Under the pieces are notes generated by a model. That model saw only the letters and a program-made list of their open reading frames with translations, searched no databases and was not told the DNA's origin. DNA of 64,000 nt from NCBI RefSeq assembly GCF_910592395.1, contig NC_088318.1:12586349-12650348 (forward strand), given 5' to 3'. Made by a program: the position numbers and the translations under genes. This DNA is from Lineus longissimus (Eukaryota > Nemertea > Pilidiophora > Heteronemertea > Lineidae). Shown here piece by piece: positions 36,110 to 47,474 of this stretch. The first letter of the stretch is position 1; every line of letters starts with the position of its first letter.

Positions 36110-39100
36110 ATGGCAGACGAGAACGAAGAGAACGAAACCATGGAAACGGCGGAAACGGTTCCAAGGGAGAAAACTCCTGAGGAAATAGCGGACTTGAATC
36201 GCAAGTATAATAAACGTAAGGCTCTAATCAAGGCCTTTGATCGTGAATTCGAGGGGGTTGAGGACATTCTCTCCAAAGAAATCCCAAACAAGGCGGAACA
36301 AATTCTGGCAGAGGCCAGTCTTGAAGAACTTAAGAACATATTCGACAACGAATATGAATTAAATAACGATATCGAAGCGGAACTCGATGGCGGCGAATTC
36401 ATCATTGAAATGGATAACATTATCGTGCGGCGGAGTCATGAGCGAAGACGTCTCATGCGTGTAAAACTGTTCGTTGAGGATTTCAAGGAGCACGCAAAAG
36501 CGGAAACAAAGAGGGAGAAACGGGACGGCACACCTTCGTCGGCAAAAACGGCAAGGTTGCCAAAACTAAGGCTTCCCATATTTGATGGGACATTCACAAA
36601 ATGGACAGCCTTCTGGGAGACAATGGAAGCAGACGTGATAAACGGTAACTTTTCGGATATTACAAAATTTAGTTATATCCTAGGGCAATTAAAGGGACCA
36701 GCGCTGGATGCGGTCACAGGCATCCACGCGACGGGAGATAACCTCGAGACGCTGACGACAACACTAAAGGAGAGGTTCGGGCAACAACGGAAAATTGTCC
36801 GAGCTCACGTGTGCAGCATTTTCGACTTGGAGCCACCCGGACATAGCTACGCAGCACTGAGCCAGTTCTACAACCACGTCATGGGAGACATCAGATCGCT
36901 CAACAACCTGGGCATCGACACGGAAGAATGTGCGGCGTTCATCATCCCAACGATGGAGAGGAAGCTGCCGAGACAGTTCCAGGACAAGATGGGGACCAGC
37001 GGACAGGACGGAGCCTTCAACCTGAAGGCGTTTTTAGAAACTTTCGTAAAGCACCTGAACAATCTAGGAGAACGTTTCAGTAGTGAAAATCGCGAGAAAA
37101 CCAAACCCGCTGAAAGTGCGAACCGGAAACCCATCTCTGCCGCAACCTTAGTGTCCAACAACGGGACAAAACCAAAATCATGCGTGTTCTGCGATGGAGA
37201 CCATTTTCCATCAAATTGTACAAAGGGTGATTCGGATCGATTCGCGGTGGTCAAAGCCAAGCGCTTATGTTTCAATTGTCTCCGACCGCACTCTGCCAGG
37301 AATTGCAGCAATCGCAAAAATTGCAACGTCTGTAATCGCAGACATCATTCATCTCTGCATAATCACTTTGCTCAACATTTTGGCGCGACGAATGCTGGTG
37401 AACAGCAAGGCGGTTCTAGTACTACTCAAACATGTGCGATACCGCGTGAAAAATCACGGTGTCCAGTAGGCCTATCCGGTGCAGGCCTATGCGACAAATC
37501 AGAGTCGGGAAGTGTCGTAAAATTAGAATCCAATAAGTTGGATAGGCCTAACGGATCGGAACGCAAAACTAGGCCTATAGATCCTGCTGCTGTAGCAGCT
37601 GAGACGGCAGAAAACAACAAAATTGTTTTGTTGGAAACGGGTCGTGTCACCTTAGAAAATGGTGATGCACAAATTAAGGCAGGGGTACTCATAGATCGGG
37701 GCAGCATGCTGTCATACATTCGCAAAGATACGGCTGTAAAATTAAAACTCCAGCCACACGGTAAGCAGTACCTAAATGTCAACGGTTTCGGGGGTCATGT
37801 AAGCAAACGGTGCTACGACATGGCATCGGTTAATGTAGCTACTAATGAAGGGCCGAAGGTCATGGATGTCTTAATCACAGATGAAATTGTGAAGCCGATA
37901 AACCAAAGCGGATGGAAAAAATGTTTGAATCATGATTACATAAAGGAATTACCCCTAGCGGACAATCTTGGTGCCAAAACTGGCAAATTAACCATAGATT
38001 TACTCATAGGATGCGATAGTGCATATTTGTTCTTGGAAAATCGCATTATCACGGGAAAACGTGGTCCCACTATACAGTTTTCAAACATCGGTTGTTTCTT
38101 GTCAGGCCCATTAGAAATAATCCAAGGGGATAGCGCTGATGCCACGACCGCCGTGGTCGGCCAAGGTGATAACGAAAGTGAGGATCGGGAGGCGGAATTG
38201 TTGAAAACTTACATGGAATCAATAACGGTCAAAAATGACGAAGGAAGCGATGGTAAGTACGATGATCAATTCCTCTCAAACTACCTTGATAAAATGCAAT
38301 TCAAAGAAGGTCATTATTATGCTCCACTCCCCTGGAAAGATGACTACCCGGAGTTAAAAACCAACGTGGACGCCTGTAGGTCCCGCCTCAATCAGGTTAC
38401 ATCTAGGCTTAGAAAATTGAATCTTGCTGATCAATACATGAAAGTAATGCAAGAAAATCTTGATAAGGGGTATGTCTCAGAGATCAGTGATGCACAGGCC
38501 TTAAAAGAATCAGATTGTCACTTCATGCCACATTTTCCGGTATTGAGAGAAAGCGCAACCACTCCTGTTAGAATAGTGTTCGATGCTAGTTGTGGTTCGC
38601 CATCATTGAATGATTGTTTACACGGTGGGCCAAATATGACACAAGATCTGGTAAGGTTGTTGATGTTATTTCGGACGGGAAAGTATGCTATCAGTGCAGA
38701 TCTGGCCCGGGCTTTCTTATCGGTTAGGTTGCTCGAGTCGGACCGGAAGTATGTGCGTTTTTTGTGGTACAAAGACAACGACATGACGAAAGAAGTTGTG
38801 CCGTATACCTGCAACACAGTCATCTTTGGTAATGTCAGTAGCCCATTTGCCTTGGCAGTCACCTTGCATAAACATCTGACTCAGTACAACACACCTGTAT
38901 CACTAGACATGTTGGCAAAGACATACGTTGATAATTTGTTGTCAGGGGTCGGCTCAGAATCGGAAGCCTTGAAGTATTACCATGAAGCTAGAGAAATCAT
39001 GTCTTCGGCAGCCTTTGACTTACGGCAATGGGCCACAAACTCGGAAAAACTGAATGAGAAAATACACGAAGACGGTACAAATGCAAAAGCAGGTCCACAA

Positions 39101-41623
39101 AATGTCCTTGGCTTAAAATGGCATTGTGTCAGGGATGAGCTTTCCGTTAGCGAGAAACGATTTGAAAAGGACAAGGTCCACACAAAAAGAACGGTAGTCT
39201 CAGAGACTTCTTCGATTTTCGATCCTCTTGGTCTTGTGGGTCCAATGGTTGTGCCAGCTAAAGCGTTCGCAAACAAACTGTGGGTTGAGAGTAAGTCTTG
39301 GGACGAGCATCTGACTGAGGATCAGAAACATGAGTGGAATGACATTCGGGTGTCATTACAAAGAGCGGATGAGATAAAATTTCCAAGATGGTTGAATCTT
39401 GAATCAGATAATCAGTTGGAAATCATTGTGTTTTGTGATGCATGCCCAACTACGGCAATCGGGTGTGTAGCATATGGTAAGCAAGGCAACCGGGTCACAT
39501 TGCTGGGTTCTAAGAACAAGGTGGTATCGCAGAAAAACAACAATCTGACGGTACCAAAATTAGAATTGCAGGCCATGGTGATGGGAGCCCAATACGCAGA
39601 TTACTTGGTCAACACATACAGGGACACTTACGCAGGAGTACACGTAACTCTCCTCACTGATTCGGAGATAGCCTTGTATTGGGTGAAATCTGACAAAAAG
39701 TTGCAGCAATTTGTCAAAAATCGGGTTGACCTGATCAGAAAGCTCACAAAGGTCGAGCAATGGTTTCACGTCAGAACGGCTGACAACATTGCTGACATAA
39801 TATCACGGGGTACAACACTCCAGGGACTGGGGAGCTCTGTTTGGTTACAGGGACCCAAGTGGTTAAAAGACGACAGCATCACTTGGCCAATCAATCCCCT
39901 AAATGATCACAAAATTGAGACAGTGTTGGTAGGGAGTGTAGAGGTGGAAAATGAATTTCTTCCAAAAAACACTAGGGTAGGCCTAACACAAATCATGGAT
40001 GTCCAACGCTACAGCTCCTACACCAAACTGTTAAAAGTGACCTCATTGGTCACCCGAGCTTTCAAACGTGGAATTCAGGCCAAGAGCAAAATTTCAGCGG
40101 ACGACATGCACGCCGCGGAACAACTATGGATTCGTAGCACTCAACAAGAGGGGTACAGCGATGTTCTGACTTATCTACGGGCAGAGAAAGCAAAGAAGCA
40201 AAAGCTTCCCAAGCGACCACCATTGGTCAATCAACTAGGCCTATTTCTCGCAGACGATGGCATGATTCACTGCGGGGGGAGGGTGCGTAACGCAAATGTC
40301 GAATTGGACAGGAAGTTTCCGATTCTACTTTCAAAAACTAGCTTTTTGTCAACGCTGATCATCCGGGATGCGCACCAACGTATAGTGCATTATGGTACTG
40401 GGGCAACAATGTGTGAACTCCGGAAAAAATTCTGGATCACATCCATGCGTTCTACAGTTCGTCAAGTTGTCAAACGTTGCGTAATCTGTAAGGTTGTAGC
40501 TGGAAGACCTTACTTGACACCACTGGCACCAGAGTTACCTGAGTTTCGGTTAAATGAACTAACCGCATTTAGAGCATCAGCAGTAGACTTTACAGGTCAT
40601 ATTTACGTTCGCAATAGGCCCACAAACAAGGTACAGAAGGTCTATGTAGCATTATTCTGTTGTCTGACAACTAGAGCGGTTCACTTAGAAGTAGTCCCAG
40701 ATATGACGGTTGAGTCATACTTGCGTGCCTTCAGACGGTTCACATCAAACTGTTCGACACCTAAACTTGTCTACTCGGATAACGCCAAAACCTTTAAGGG
40801 CGCAGAAACAGAAATCAAACGGTTGTTAGCTAACGTGAGTGGTGAAAGAGTTCAGAATCACCTTACTAGAAACGGCATCTCTTTCAAATATATACCGGTG
40901 CAGGCTAGTTGGTTTGGAGGTGTGTATGAACGCCTTATCGGGGTAGTAAAAAGCGCCATCAAGAAGACGCTTGGTAAGGCTCTGGTTGACAGTGATGAAT
41001 TAAACACCATGGTTAAAGAAATACAACAAGTTGTAAACAACAGACCGCTAACATATATGTCGTCGGAGCCAACTGAATTAGGTTTACACGCGATCACTCC
41101 GAATCACCTAATTTTCGGTAGAGATATGGATCTCTTACCTCACCAAGAGGTAGAAAACGCAGAGTTCGATCCAACATATGGCGGGAAAACCGCACTGGAA
41201 AAAATGGCACACCACAGATGCGTATTGATCAATCATTTTCGGAAACGTTTTTATGACGAGTACGTGGCCGTGTTACGGGAACGTCACATGTACGAAGTAA
41301 GTAAACAGAACGCCACAGCAGACACAATACGCTGTGGGGACGTGGTCTTGGTTCATGATAAGGATGAACGTCGGATTAACTGGAAATTAGGAAAGATCGA
41401 AAGTTTGAATACCGGCAAAGATGGGTTGACGCGTTTCGCAACTGTGCGCACAACATCGGGTAGATCAAACCGTGCGATTGGAAAATTATATCCCCTGGAA
41501 TTGCATGTTGGTCCAGAGGAAGTGCCGCCAAAGGCGGGAAATCACGTAAACGAAGGTACGCGACCGCAGCGCGCAGCTGCGAAACTCGCACGTGAACGGA
41601 TACAGAGACAATCTCAAGACTAA
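36110..41623 (+). CDS. BEL/Pao gag-pol polyprotein (intact ORF)
   Basis: One uninterrupted 1837-codon ORF. Order: a Gag-like N-terminal part; three zinc knuckles around residues 358-415 (CVFCDGDHFPSNC, CFNCLRPHSARNC, then a CNVC variant); aspartic protease with catalytic Asp529 in LIDRGS; reverse transcriptase with Asp864 in ISADLARAF and the YVDN box at 939-942; RNase H around 1109 (VFCDACPT); integrase with an HH-CC zinc region (CVIC) and the acidic triad Asp1493, Asp1557 and Glu1607; then a C-terminal tail rich in basic residues. Two features differ from the commonest motifs: Arg530 follows the protease Asp where Ser or Thr is usual, and the RT box has Asn as its second acidic position. 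Whether the element is active is not known. Starts at the first ATG after the primer site. Confidence 0.95.
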   Translation: MADENEENETMETAETVPREKTPEEIADLNRKYNKRKALIKAFDREFEGVEDILSKEIPNKAEQILAEASLEELKNIFDNEYELNNDIEAELDGGEFIIEMDNIIVRRSHERRRLMRVKLFVEDFKEHAKAETKREKRDGTPSSAKTARLPKLRLPIFDGTFTKWTAFWETMEADVINGNFSDITKFSYILGQLKGPALDAVTGIHATGDNLETLTTTLKERFGQQRKIVRAHVCSIFDLEPPGHSYAALSQFYNHVMGDIRSLNNLGIDTEECAAFIIPTMERKLPRQFQDKMGTSGQDGAFNLKAFLETFVKHLNNLGERFSSENREKTKPAESANRKPISAATLVSNNGTKPKSCVFCDGDHFPSNCTKGDSDRFAVVKAKRLCFNCLRPHSARNCSNRKNCNVCNRRHHSSLHNHFAQHFGATNAGEQQGGSSTTQTCAIPREKSRCPVGLSGAGLCDKSESGSVVKLESNKLDRPNGSERKTRPIDPAAVAAETAENNKIVLLETGRVTLENGDAQIKAGVLIDRGSMLSYIRKDTAVKLKLQPHGKQYLNVNGFGGHVSKRCYDMASVNVATNEGPKVMDVLITDEIVKPINQSGWKKCLNHDYIKELPLADNLGAKTGKLTIDLLIGCDSAYLFLENRIITGKRGPTIQFSNIGCFLSGPLEIIQGDSADATTAVVGQGDNESEDREAELLKTYMESITVKNDEGSDGKYDDQFLSNYLDKMQFKEGHYYAPLPWKDDYPELKTNVDACRSRLNQVTSRLRKLNLADQYMKVMQENLDKGYVSEISDAQALKESDCHFMPHFPVLRESATTPVRIVFDASCGSPSLNDCLHGGPNMTQDLVRLLMLFRTGKYAISADLARAFLSVRLLESDRKYVRFLWYKDNDMTKEVVPYTCNTVIFGNVSSPFALAVTLHKHLTQYNTPVSLDMLAKTYVDNLLSGVGSESEALKYYHEAREIMSSAAFDLRQWATNSEKLNEKIHEDGTNAKAGPQNVLGLKWHCVRDELSVSEKRFEKDKVHTKRTVVSETSSIFDPLGLVGPMVVPAKAFANKLWVESKSWDEHLTEDQKHEWNDIRVSLQRADEIKFPRWLNLESDNQLEIIVFCDACPTTAIGCVAYGKQGNRVTLLGSKNKVVSQKNNNLTVPKLELQAMVMGAQYADYLVNTYRDTYAGVHVTLLTDSEIALYWVKSDKKLQQFVKNRVDLIRKLTKVEQWFHVRTADNIADIISRGTTLQGLGSSVWLQGPKWLKDDSITWPINPLNDHKIETVLVGSVEVENEFLPKNTRVGLTQIMDVQRYSSYTKLLKVTSLVTRAFKRGIQAKSKISADDMHAAEQLWIRSTQQEGYSDVLTYLRAEKAKKQKLPKRPPLVNQLGLFLADDGMIHCGGRVRNANVELDRKFPILLSKTSFLSTLIIRDAHQRIVHYGTGATMCELRKKFWITSMRSTVRQVVKRCVICKVVAGRPYLTPLAPELPEFRLNELTAFRASAVDFTGHIYVRNRPTNKVQKVYVALFCCLTTRAVHLEVVPDMTVESYLRAFRRFTSNCSTPKLVYSDNAKTFKGAETEIKRLLANVSGERVQNHLTRNGISFKYIPVQASWFGGVYERLIGVVKSAIKKTLGKALVDSDELNTMVKEIQQVVNNRPLTYMSSEPTELGLHAITPNHLIFGRDMDLLPHQEVENAEFDPTYGGKTALEKMAHHRCVLINHFRKRFYDEYVAVLRERHMYEVSKQNATADTIRCGDVVLVHDKDERRINWKLGKIESLNTGKDGLTRFATVRTTSGRSNRAIGKLYPLELHVGPEEVPPKAGNHVNEGTRPQRAAAKLARERIQRQSQD

Positions 41624-42077
41624 GAGAATTCTCTCAAAAACTTTGTGTGAACTATATGCATGATAAAAGACACTTGTTATTGACATTTAGTTTAGTTTTC
41701 AGTAAAGGTTGATCGGAAATCATTCATATCGGAACTTAGTTGAGTTTAGTTTGAAGTCATCACATTACCTTTAAGTGTATACTCATTCGTTGTTGATGTT
41801 TAGACACACGACTAGTAATTTCTCGGAATAACCAAGATTCGGATAATTGTCAATCGTGACATTGTTTACAGTAAGATGGTTATAATTATATCGAGTTCAC
41901 GTTCTTTGTCGTGTAAACAATATTCTTTCTGATGGCTGATTACATTACAAGTTTAACTTCAAGGATGTCAAGTTGACATCATCTGTTGATGGATTTGTCA
42001 ACTTTTAAAGGTACAAGTTTCTAGGGTTTTAATTAGTATGCATGTTTTTTAGGTTTCACTTGCATTTACTGTTTCTT

Positions 42078-42089
42078 GGCCGCGGGGAA
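42078..42089 (+). other. Short polypurine tract before the 3' LTR
   Basis: GGCCGCGGGGAA immediately precedes the 3' LTR; the purine run GCGGGGAA is the likely plus-strand primer site. It is short. Confidence 0.5.
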
Positions 42090-42388
42090 TGTCGGGAATT
42101 GTCATCCCGAATATACTAAAGTACATCAAGTGTCAATTCAGCCCACGCTAGGTCCTGGCGACTGGTACAGAAGACATCCGTTTCTGGTACATTTCACCAA
42201 TCTAGGGATGGTCACTCGGGTTCTGTTTATCTTAAAGGCCTTCCCACACCAAGAAACAGGAAGTGACTCATGCTTTCTTCAGAAGCCAAGGTTTGGCAAG
42301 ATTAGTATTATAGCAAATAAAGTTAGTTCTCTGATGGTAACCAAAGAGTTTGCCTCGTTCTATAGCATCATATCCCCAAACTTCCACA
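42090..42388 (+). repeat. 3' LTR of the BEL/Pao element
   Basis: 299 bp, matching 35647-35945; followed by GTTTG target duplication. Confidence 0.95.
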
Positions 42389-44094
42389 GTTTGATAAGAT
42401 CGCTTTCAACGCCATAATGTGCGGAATTTCCCTCTGACAGTATCATGATGATGGCTTTGTTGTTGCAGCATAAAGGAGCCGATTCTCTCTGTGAGGGATG
42501 CTGCTGTGTCACGCTTGTTTCTTTGTGTTGGCGTCATTATTTGACGTATATTCTCATCTTGATGGGCAGAAGCAATCGGCTGCACACTGGGCTGGCTTTG
42601 ACATGTTTGTTATAAAAAATGCATACACGAGAGTCTCAAAATTCATTATTTCCGATTATTCTCTAAGATTAAACTTGATTTACGTCCATTACCCATTGTA
42701 TACCATGATAAACTTTTTGAAGAAAAACCAACATAAATATGCATGAAAATATATTCAGGTTTACAGTAGATGTTTTGAAGACAACCTCTGTCAGTTGCGA
42801 GGAAAAATCCTTTAAATTATTCAAAAATCAAAGTTTTCTTTGCAAAAAGTTTACTGCCCTGGAGGAATGTAAATAACACATATGTAGAACAGTCTGAATC
42901 AACCCTGTTGCTCGGCAACATGACAACAATGAAACATGGCTTATGATGTCCGACATTGTTCCCATATGCTGAAATTTACTTTGTGACATCACAATGAACA
43001 ATGTAACAGTACTAATGAATCTGATAATTGCGCTTTTTGTTCAACCTGTCACACCCTTTGATGGGTTGTACCAAATTATTTTTAAGTGTTCCATTGACAG
43101 ATGGAGGCTCCATTTTTCATTGAGGGGGTTGTTCGAAAGCCAGATGGATTTTCGAGAAGTTACACTTTGATCTCACTTTGCATAGGTTGGGGTCTGTGTG
43201 GTACAATAGTGATGCTTTATAACAATACACTGCTGTGCCGTTTGCATGCACGTGTCTTTAAATTTCATTCCTGCCGATTTCCTATTAAAGGAATGTTTAC
43301 GATTTGTAACAAATGATTTAATGCACGAATAACTTGTCAATCCAGCACGTATGTGTTTGATAAAGCACGGAACATGGCATTTGTGATTATCGTAGAACCG
43401 TTCTTTCGATGGATTCATCAGGTAGGTCGAACAATAGATTATTAGTTAAAGAGTAAGTTGTGTCCTATCTTTCTTAGGACCCAGTGGCAGCGTCATCAAG
43501 ATGAGTACAAATGCATTATAGTTTATTAAAATCTTGTGATATTGCTGTGCCAATCCAGATTTGCTTGATGCAGTTGCAGTTCAAAGGATATTTTTATTTG
43601 ACATATGTTTGCCATATGTTATTATACATCATGTTTAAATTTTACCAATACTAAAAACTGTCAGACAGTATATGGCTCTTTTGTCTATGAATATAAAAAT
43701 TGGTATCGTTTACAGGAACTGTTGGTTGGCCGAGTTTAGAGTTACATATACTCACTGATGTGTATGATTGTGTTTGGTGAAACCAATTAGTGAAGAAATC
43801 CAATAGCTTTTTCATTGTATTAAATTAGTGAAGTAATGATCTTCAATTTGGACCCCTGTAACGTTGAGCACTTTTTATTGCTGCGACATGCAACAATTAT
43901 TGCTGTGATGAGCAATAAAAAGAATTTGATATCGCAGGTCCTATTACTGATTCTTGTTGCAGGTGCCTGTGCTGACAACAGCTAATGCACAATTTTTGTT
44001 GCATCCAATAACAGTCGCGGCAACCAAAATCACTCGCATTGGGAGGCTTAAGGTTGATTGATTTGCCTGAGGTAAATTTGTTATTCAGTAAGTA

Positions 44095-44275
44095 ACTATA
44101 CAGTGGAACCTCCCTTAGTGGACACCCCTCTACTAAGGACACCCTCTCTATTAAGGACAATAGTTTTTGACCAAATTGGTTGTAGTCATTCAATACGACC
44201 TCTCTAATCAGGACACCTCTCTATTAAGGACAGCACTTATCAGTCCCGAGGGTGCCCTTATAGAGGTTTTGCTGT
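44095..44275. repeat. Dispersed repeat related to the 297-bp array
   Basis: ACCTCCCTTAGTGGACACCC, then CTATTAAGGACAC twice and GACCTCTCTAATCAGGACAC; same family as 31661-33477, present once. Confidence 0.7.
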
Positions 44276-45307
44276 ATATTCCACTTCAGTCAAATACCAT
44301 TCATGTGCATTACAATATATAGGTAAAGTTGGATTTCAAGGACGAAATAAAAAGAGGTCGAGATATTTGAGGCACACTCAAATTTTTAAACGGACCAAAA
44401 AAGTAACACAAGCCTGAACCAATAATGTGCTTAAGGCACCTATGGCTAGGTTTCATTTATTTTTAGAGTAAATAAGGAATAGTCTTTTATATTCAAATAT
44501 GATCAATGTTCTCAGCATAATGTGATCATGAATATGATATGTTCAGTGTGCCAGTTAAATAAATATGCTGAACATGAGCCGTAACTTCATGAGAGCAGAA
44601 TTTCAGCCCTTTTCACTATCTCTTCAGCACCTTCATATCATTTGAGACCCATTATTGCGATGTCTACGGTACTTGGAACGTTTCTGTATGGTCGAAATAA
44701 TTTTAGCCTATTGCGTGCCACGTTTACTGTTTCCACACTTGTGTGAACTTCATCAATCAACAATGTCTTATAGAGCGCCAAACTCCAGGTAAACCTGCTA
44801 AAGGCGCTACCTCGCCACCAAGAAATGCTTCCTCGAACAGCCAGGATTTTAGGAGTCGTTTAAAAGCAAGCAGCGCGTCCGCCCCCTGATGTGCTCCGGT
44901 AGGGCATTCCACAACCGGGGACCACATGATGAGAAGCAGCGGTCACCGAATCCATTTGAATGTCGAATTGTTATCTTTCTGCCAACTTGTGACTATCTAT
45001 CTGCTTATTTCTTGAATAATTTGCCACATAAGTTGGCTGAAATGGACTCTGTAGGCAGTAGCTAGGTATAAGGCAAGATAAAGTTACAAGAAGTCGCCGA
45101 TAGGGGTCGCCCACATCTCACAGTACGTCGAAATGATTCACCGTTGTACGAGGAATATATTTAGTGCTGAATCTAACAAGACCCAGTGCCCTTACTGTGT
45201 ATGATCGATGGCCAATTTGACCTGCCTGCTCCCCTTGAGCACAGCAGAATCAATGATTAGACAAGACCACTAATGAATATTCATAGGTTGGAGGGTCGAG
45301 GCCTATC

Positions 45308-45561
45308 AATTAGACGAGTGCATGTTTTTAACTCTCAAGTACATATTTGGAGAGGTATTGAAAAAGAATTTGTTGTGGCAAGTCAACAGATATAAAGAAA
45401 TTATTTGATGGAAAAATTAATTTCGAATTTTGCTAATTAGACGAGTGCATGTTTTTAACTCTCAAGTACATATTTGGAGAGGTATTGAAAAAGAATTTGT
45501 TGTGGCAAGTCAACAGATATAAAGAAATTATTTGATGGAAAAATTAATTTCGAATTTTGCT
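45308..45561. repeat. 127-bp tandem duplication
   Basis: AATTAGACGAGTGCATGTTT to TTCGAATTTTGCT occurs twice in direct succession with no visible differences, so it is recent. Confidence 0.92.
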
Positions 45562-47474
45562 AATTTGGTAATAGGGGGCGTGTTTTGAGATTTTTCTGCC
45601 AGTTGGCTGAAAAGAGTGGAAATATCAATGTCTGTCTAATTTGTCGATTATCAAAAAATTTCCGTGGTCAACTACCAGTTTATTTTTCACCATTTACTTG
45701 CCCGACTGTCCGGAATATCATATCAAAATTTCAGATTCACAACCCCACGCAGTATTTGATGCGTCGCGGTCAACCATTGACAATTTAACTGCTAAAAGGC
45801 TTAAAAAATCAATTGTGGTCTTGTCTCTGATCAGTGAAACATGATGCGATGCAAATTAGTTCATAGATGACCTTGAAGATGGAGCCACTGACAGTGTGCA
45901 CTGGTGACTGATCTGCAATTGGTGGTCTGGTATGTCTACATTAGAAGTGTGGTCGCGCTGCATGGTGTGGGTGGAAACCGTGACAGTTATTGTGAATGTC
46001 AACCACTCCTTTGTCACTCTATCAGTCCTCGAGCAAAAAACACTTTGACCTTTGCAAATTAAGGCCTAAAAGAGGTGTCGCCAGTCAATGACCTCACTCC
46101 CACACATTCTTATGAATATTTACCCTGGCTGCTTGAGAAATGCTGAATATTACTTGTATGTCATGTTTAGATCTCTACCTTGAAATACCAGAACAGATTG
46201 ATCCAAATATGAGCAAGGAATTTGTGGGAATGACCCACTAAAATGTATTTGATGTTTGTCAATATATCTGATAGTATTTTGATGTCAAAATTCATTTGGG
46301 GAGAATCTTGACGGCCAAGGTTTTTGACATGATGACATTCTCCAAAGGGAAGAAAGTTTGAATTGATGCAAATGCTTACTGGGAGCCAGAAGAAGAGTGT
46401 ACTGTTTGACCGCAATTGTTTTACGAGTGTTTTTTTTTTCCGCAAATTTCATGAATAACCTCAACTGGCGAAAAGATATTTCACGATTGAAAAACCAGAA
46501 GAAATTTCGAAATCTGTCCAAATGAAAATGGCATCCTGTTGTCTCTAAAGTGAGTTCAATCAACGGAAAAAGGTTGTGTCTTGATCAGAATTTAGTTCCA
46601 CTCATCTGTAAATTCAATTGAAATCTTAATCATAGATTCACCCTGTTGCAGGTTAGGAAATATGTGTATAATCTTCTTCACGATTGCAGTTATTTGTCAA
46701 AAATACAATCTGGTTGGATTTGTAACATTAATTTTGCTTGGTTAGGTATATCTTCCACTGAGTGAGTAATTTTAGGAAGTAGTCTGCTGTCGGTTAGATT
46801 CCTTTGACTGCATCATGACAGTGCCGCTTTTTCGGTCTTCAATCTTGTCCCACCTCATCTTAGCGGGTCAGCGAATTACAGAAATAGGAAGTAGTCGACA
46901 ATCCTATCTTTAATTTGATGGTGTGAAATTTGTCAAAAATACAATATAAGTGGGTTTATAACATTAATTTTGCTTCGCAGGACTTTTTCTGTTGGCAATA
47001 TCCTGTCTATAAACTGGTGTCTTGAAAATCTTTCATTCGTTATAAATACCATTGATGAATGAACAACCGGCCACCTTCTATAAAACTGTCCTTTTGGTTC
47101 TGATTTTACAGGTGCCATACTACAATGGAACTGTTCATTTCCCAAAAATGCATGCTGCGAGTTCAATTCCTGTAATGTTGTCCCTGGAATGTAGGTTCAG
47201 TGCTTTACGACCTTTTGTAAGAAAATCTCAACAATTTGATATTCGAAAATTAAACTATTGTTGACGCCTTTTCAAACTTTTTTGTGTCAAAGTTATTGGT
47301 GCGCTGGTTTTGTTCAATAGGGTTTGACCCCACTCCAAACTTTAATTTTGAATTAGGACTTGGGCATTTGCTTGTAAATGTTCTATACAAACTACTTTTA
47401 AAGAGTATTTACCTTCACTTGACAAAATATCAAAGGAAACTTGATACAATTGAAAAATTGAAATCGTTGGTCAG

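Larger units (their letters stand above)
35647..42388 (+). mobile_element. Complete BEL/Pao LTR retrotransposon
   Basis: 6.7 kb with 299-bp LTRs at both ends that read identical, a tRNA primer site after the 5' LTR, one long gag-pol ORF and a 5-bp target duplication GTTTG (35642-35646 and 42389-42393). LTRs start TGTCGGG and end CCACA. Identical LTRs and an open ORF indicate a very recent insertion. Domain order PR-RT-RNaseH-IN in one frame, with BEL-type protease and integrase regions, gives the family. Confidence 0.95.
42394..47474. other. Intergenic or intronic DNA with dispersed repeats
   Basis: No supported exon. It contains the GCAGGTGCCTG repeat (43870-44010), a CTATTAAGGACAC-family copy (44095-44275), a GC-richer repeat-like block at about 44765-44960 (GGTAGGGCATTCCACAACCG, GGGGACCACATG) and a 127-bp tandem duplication (45308-45561). 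Confidence 0.4.
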
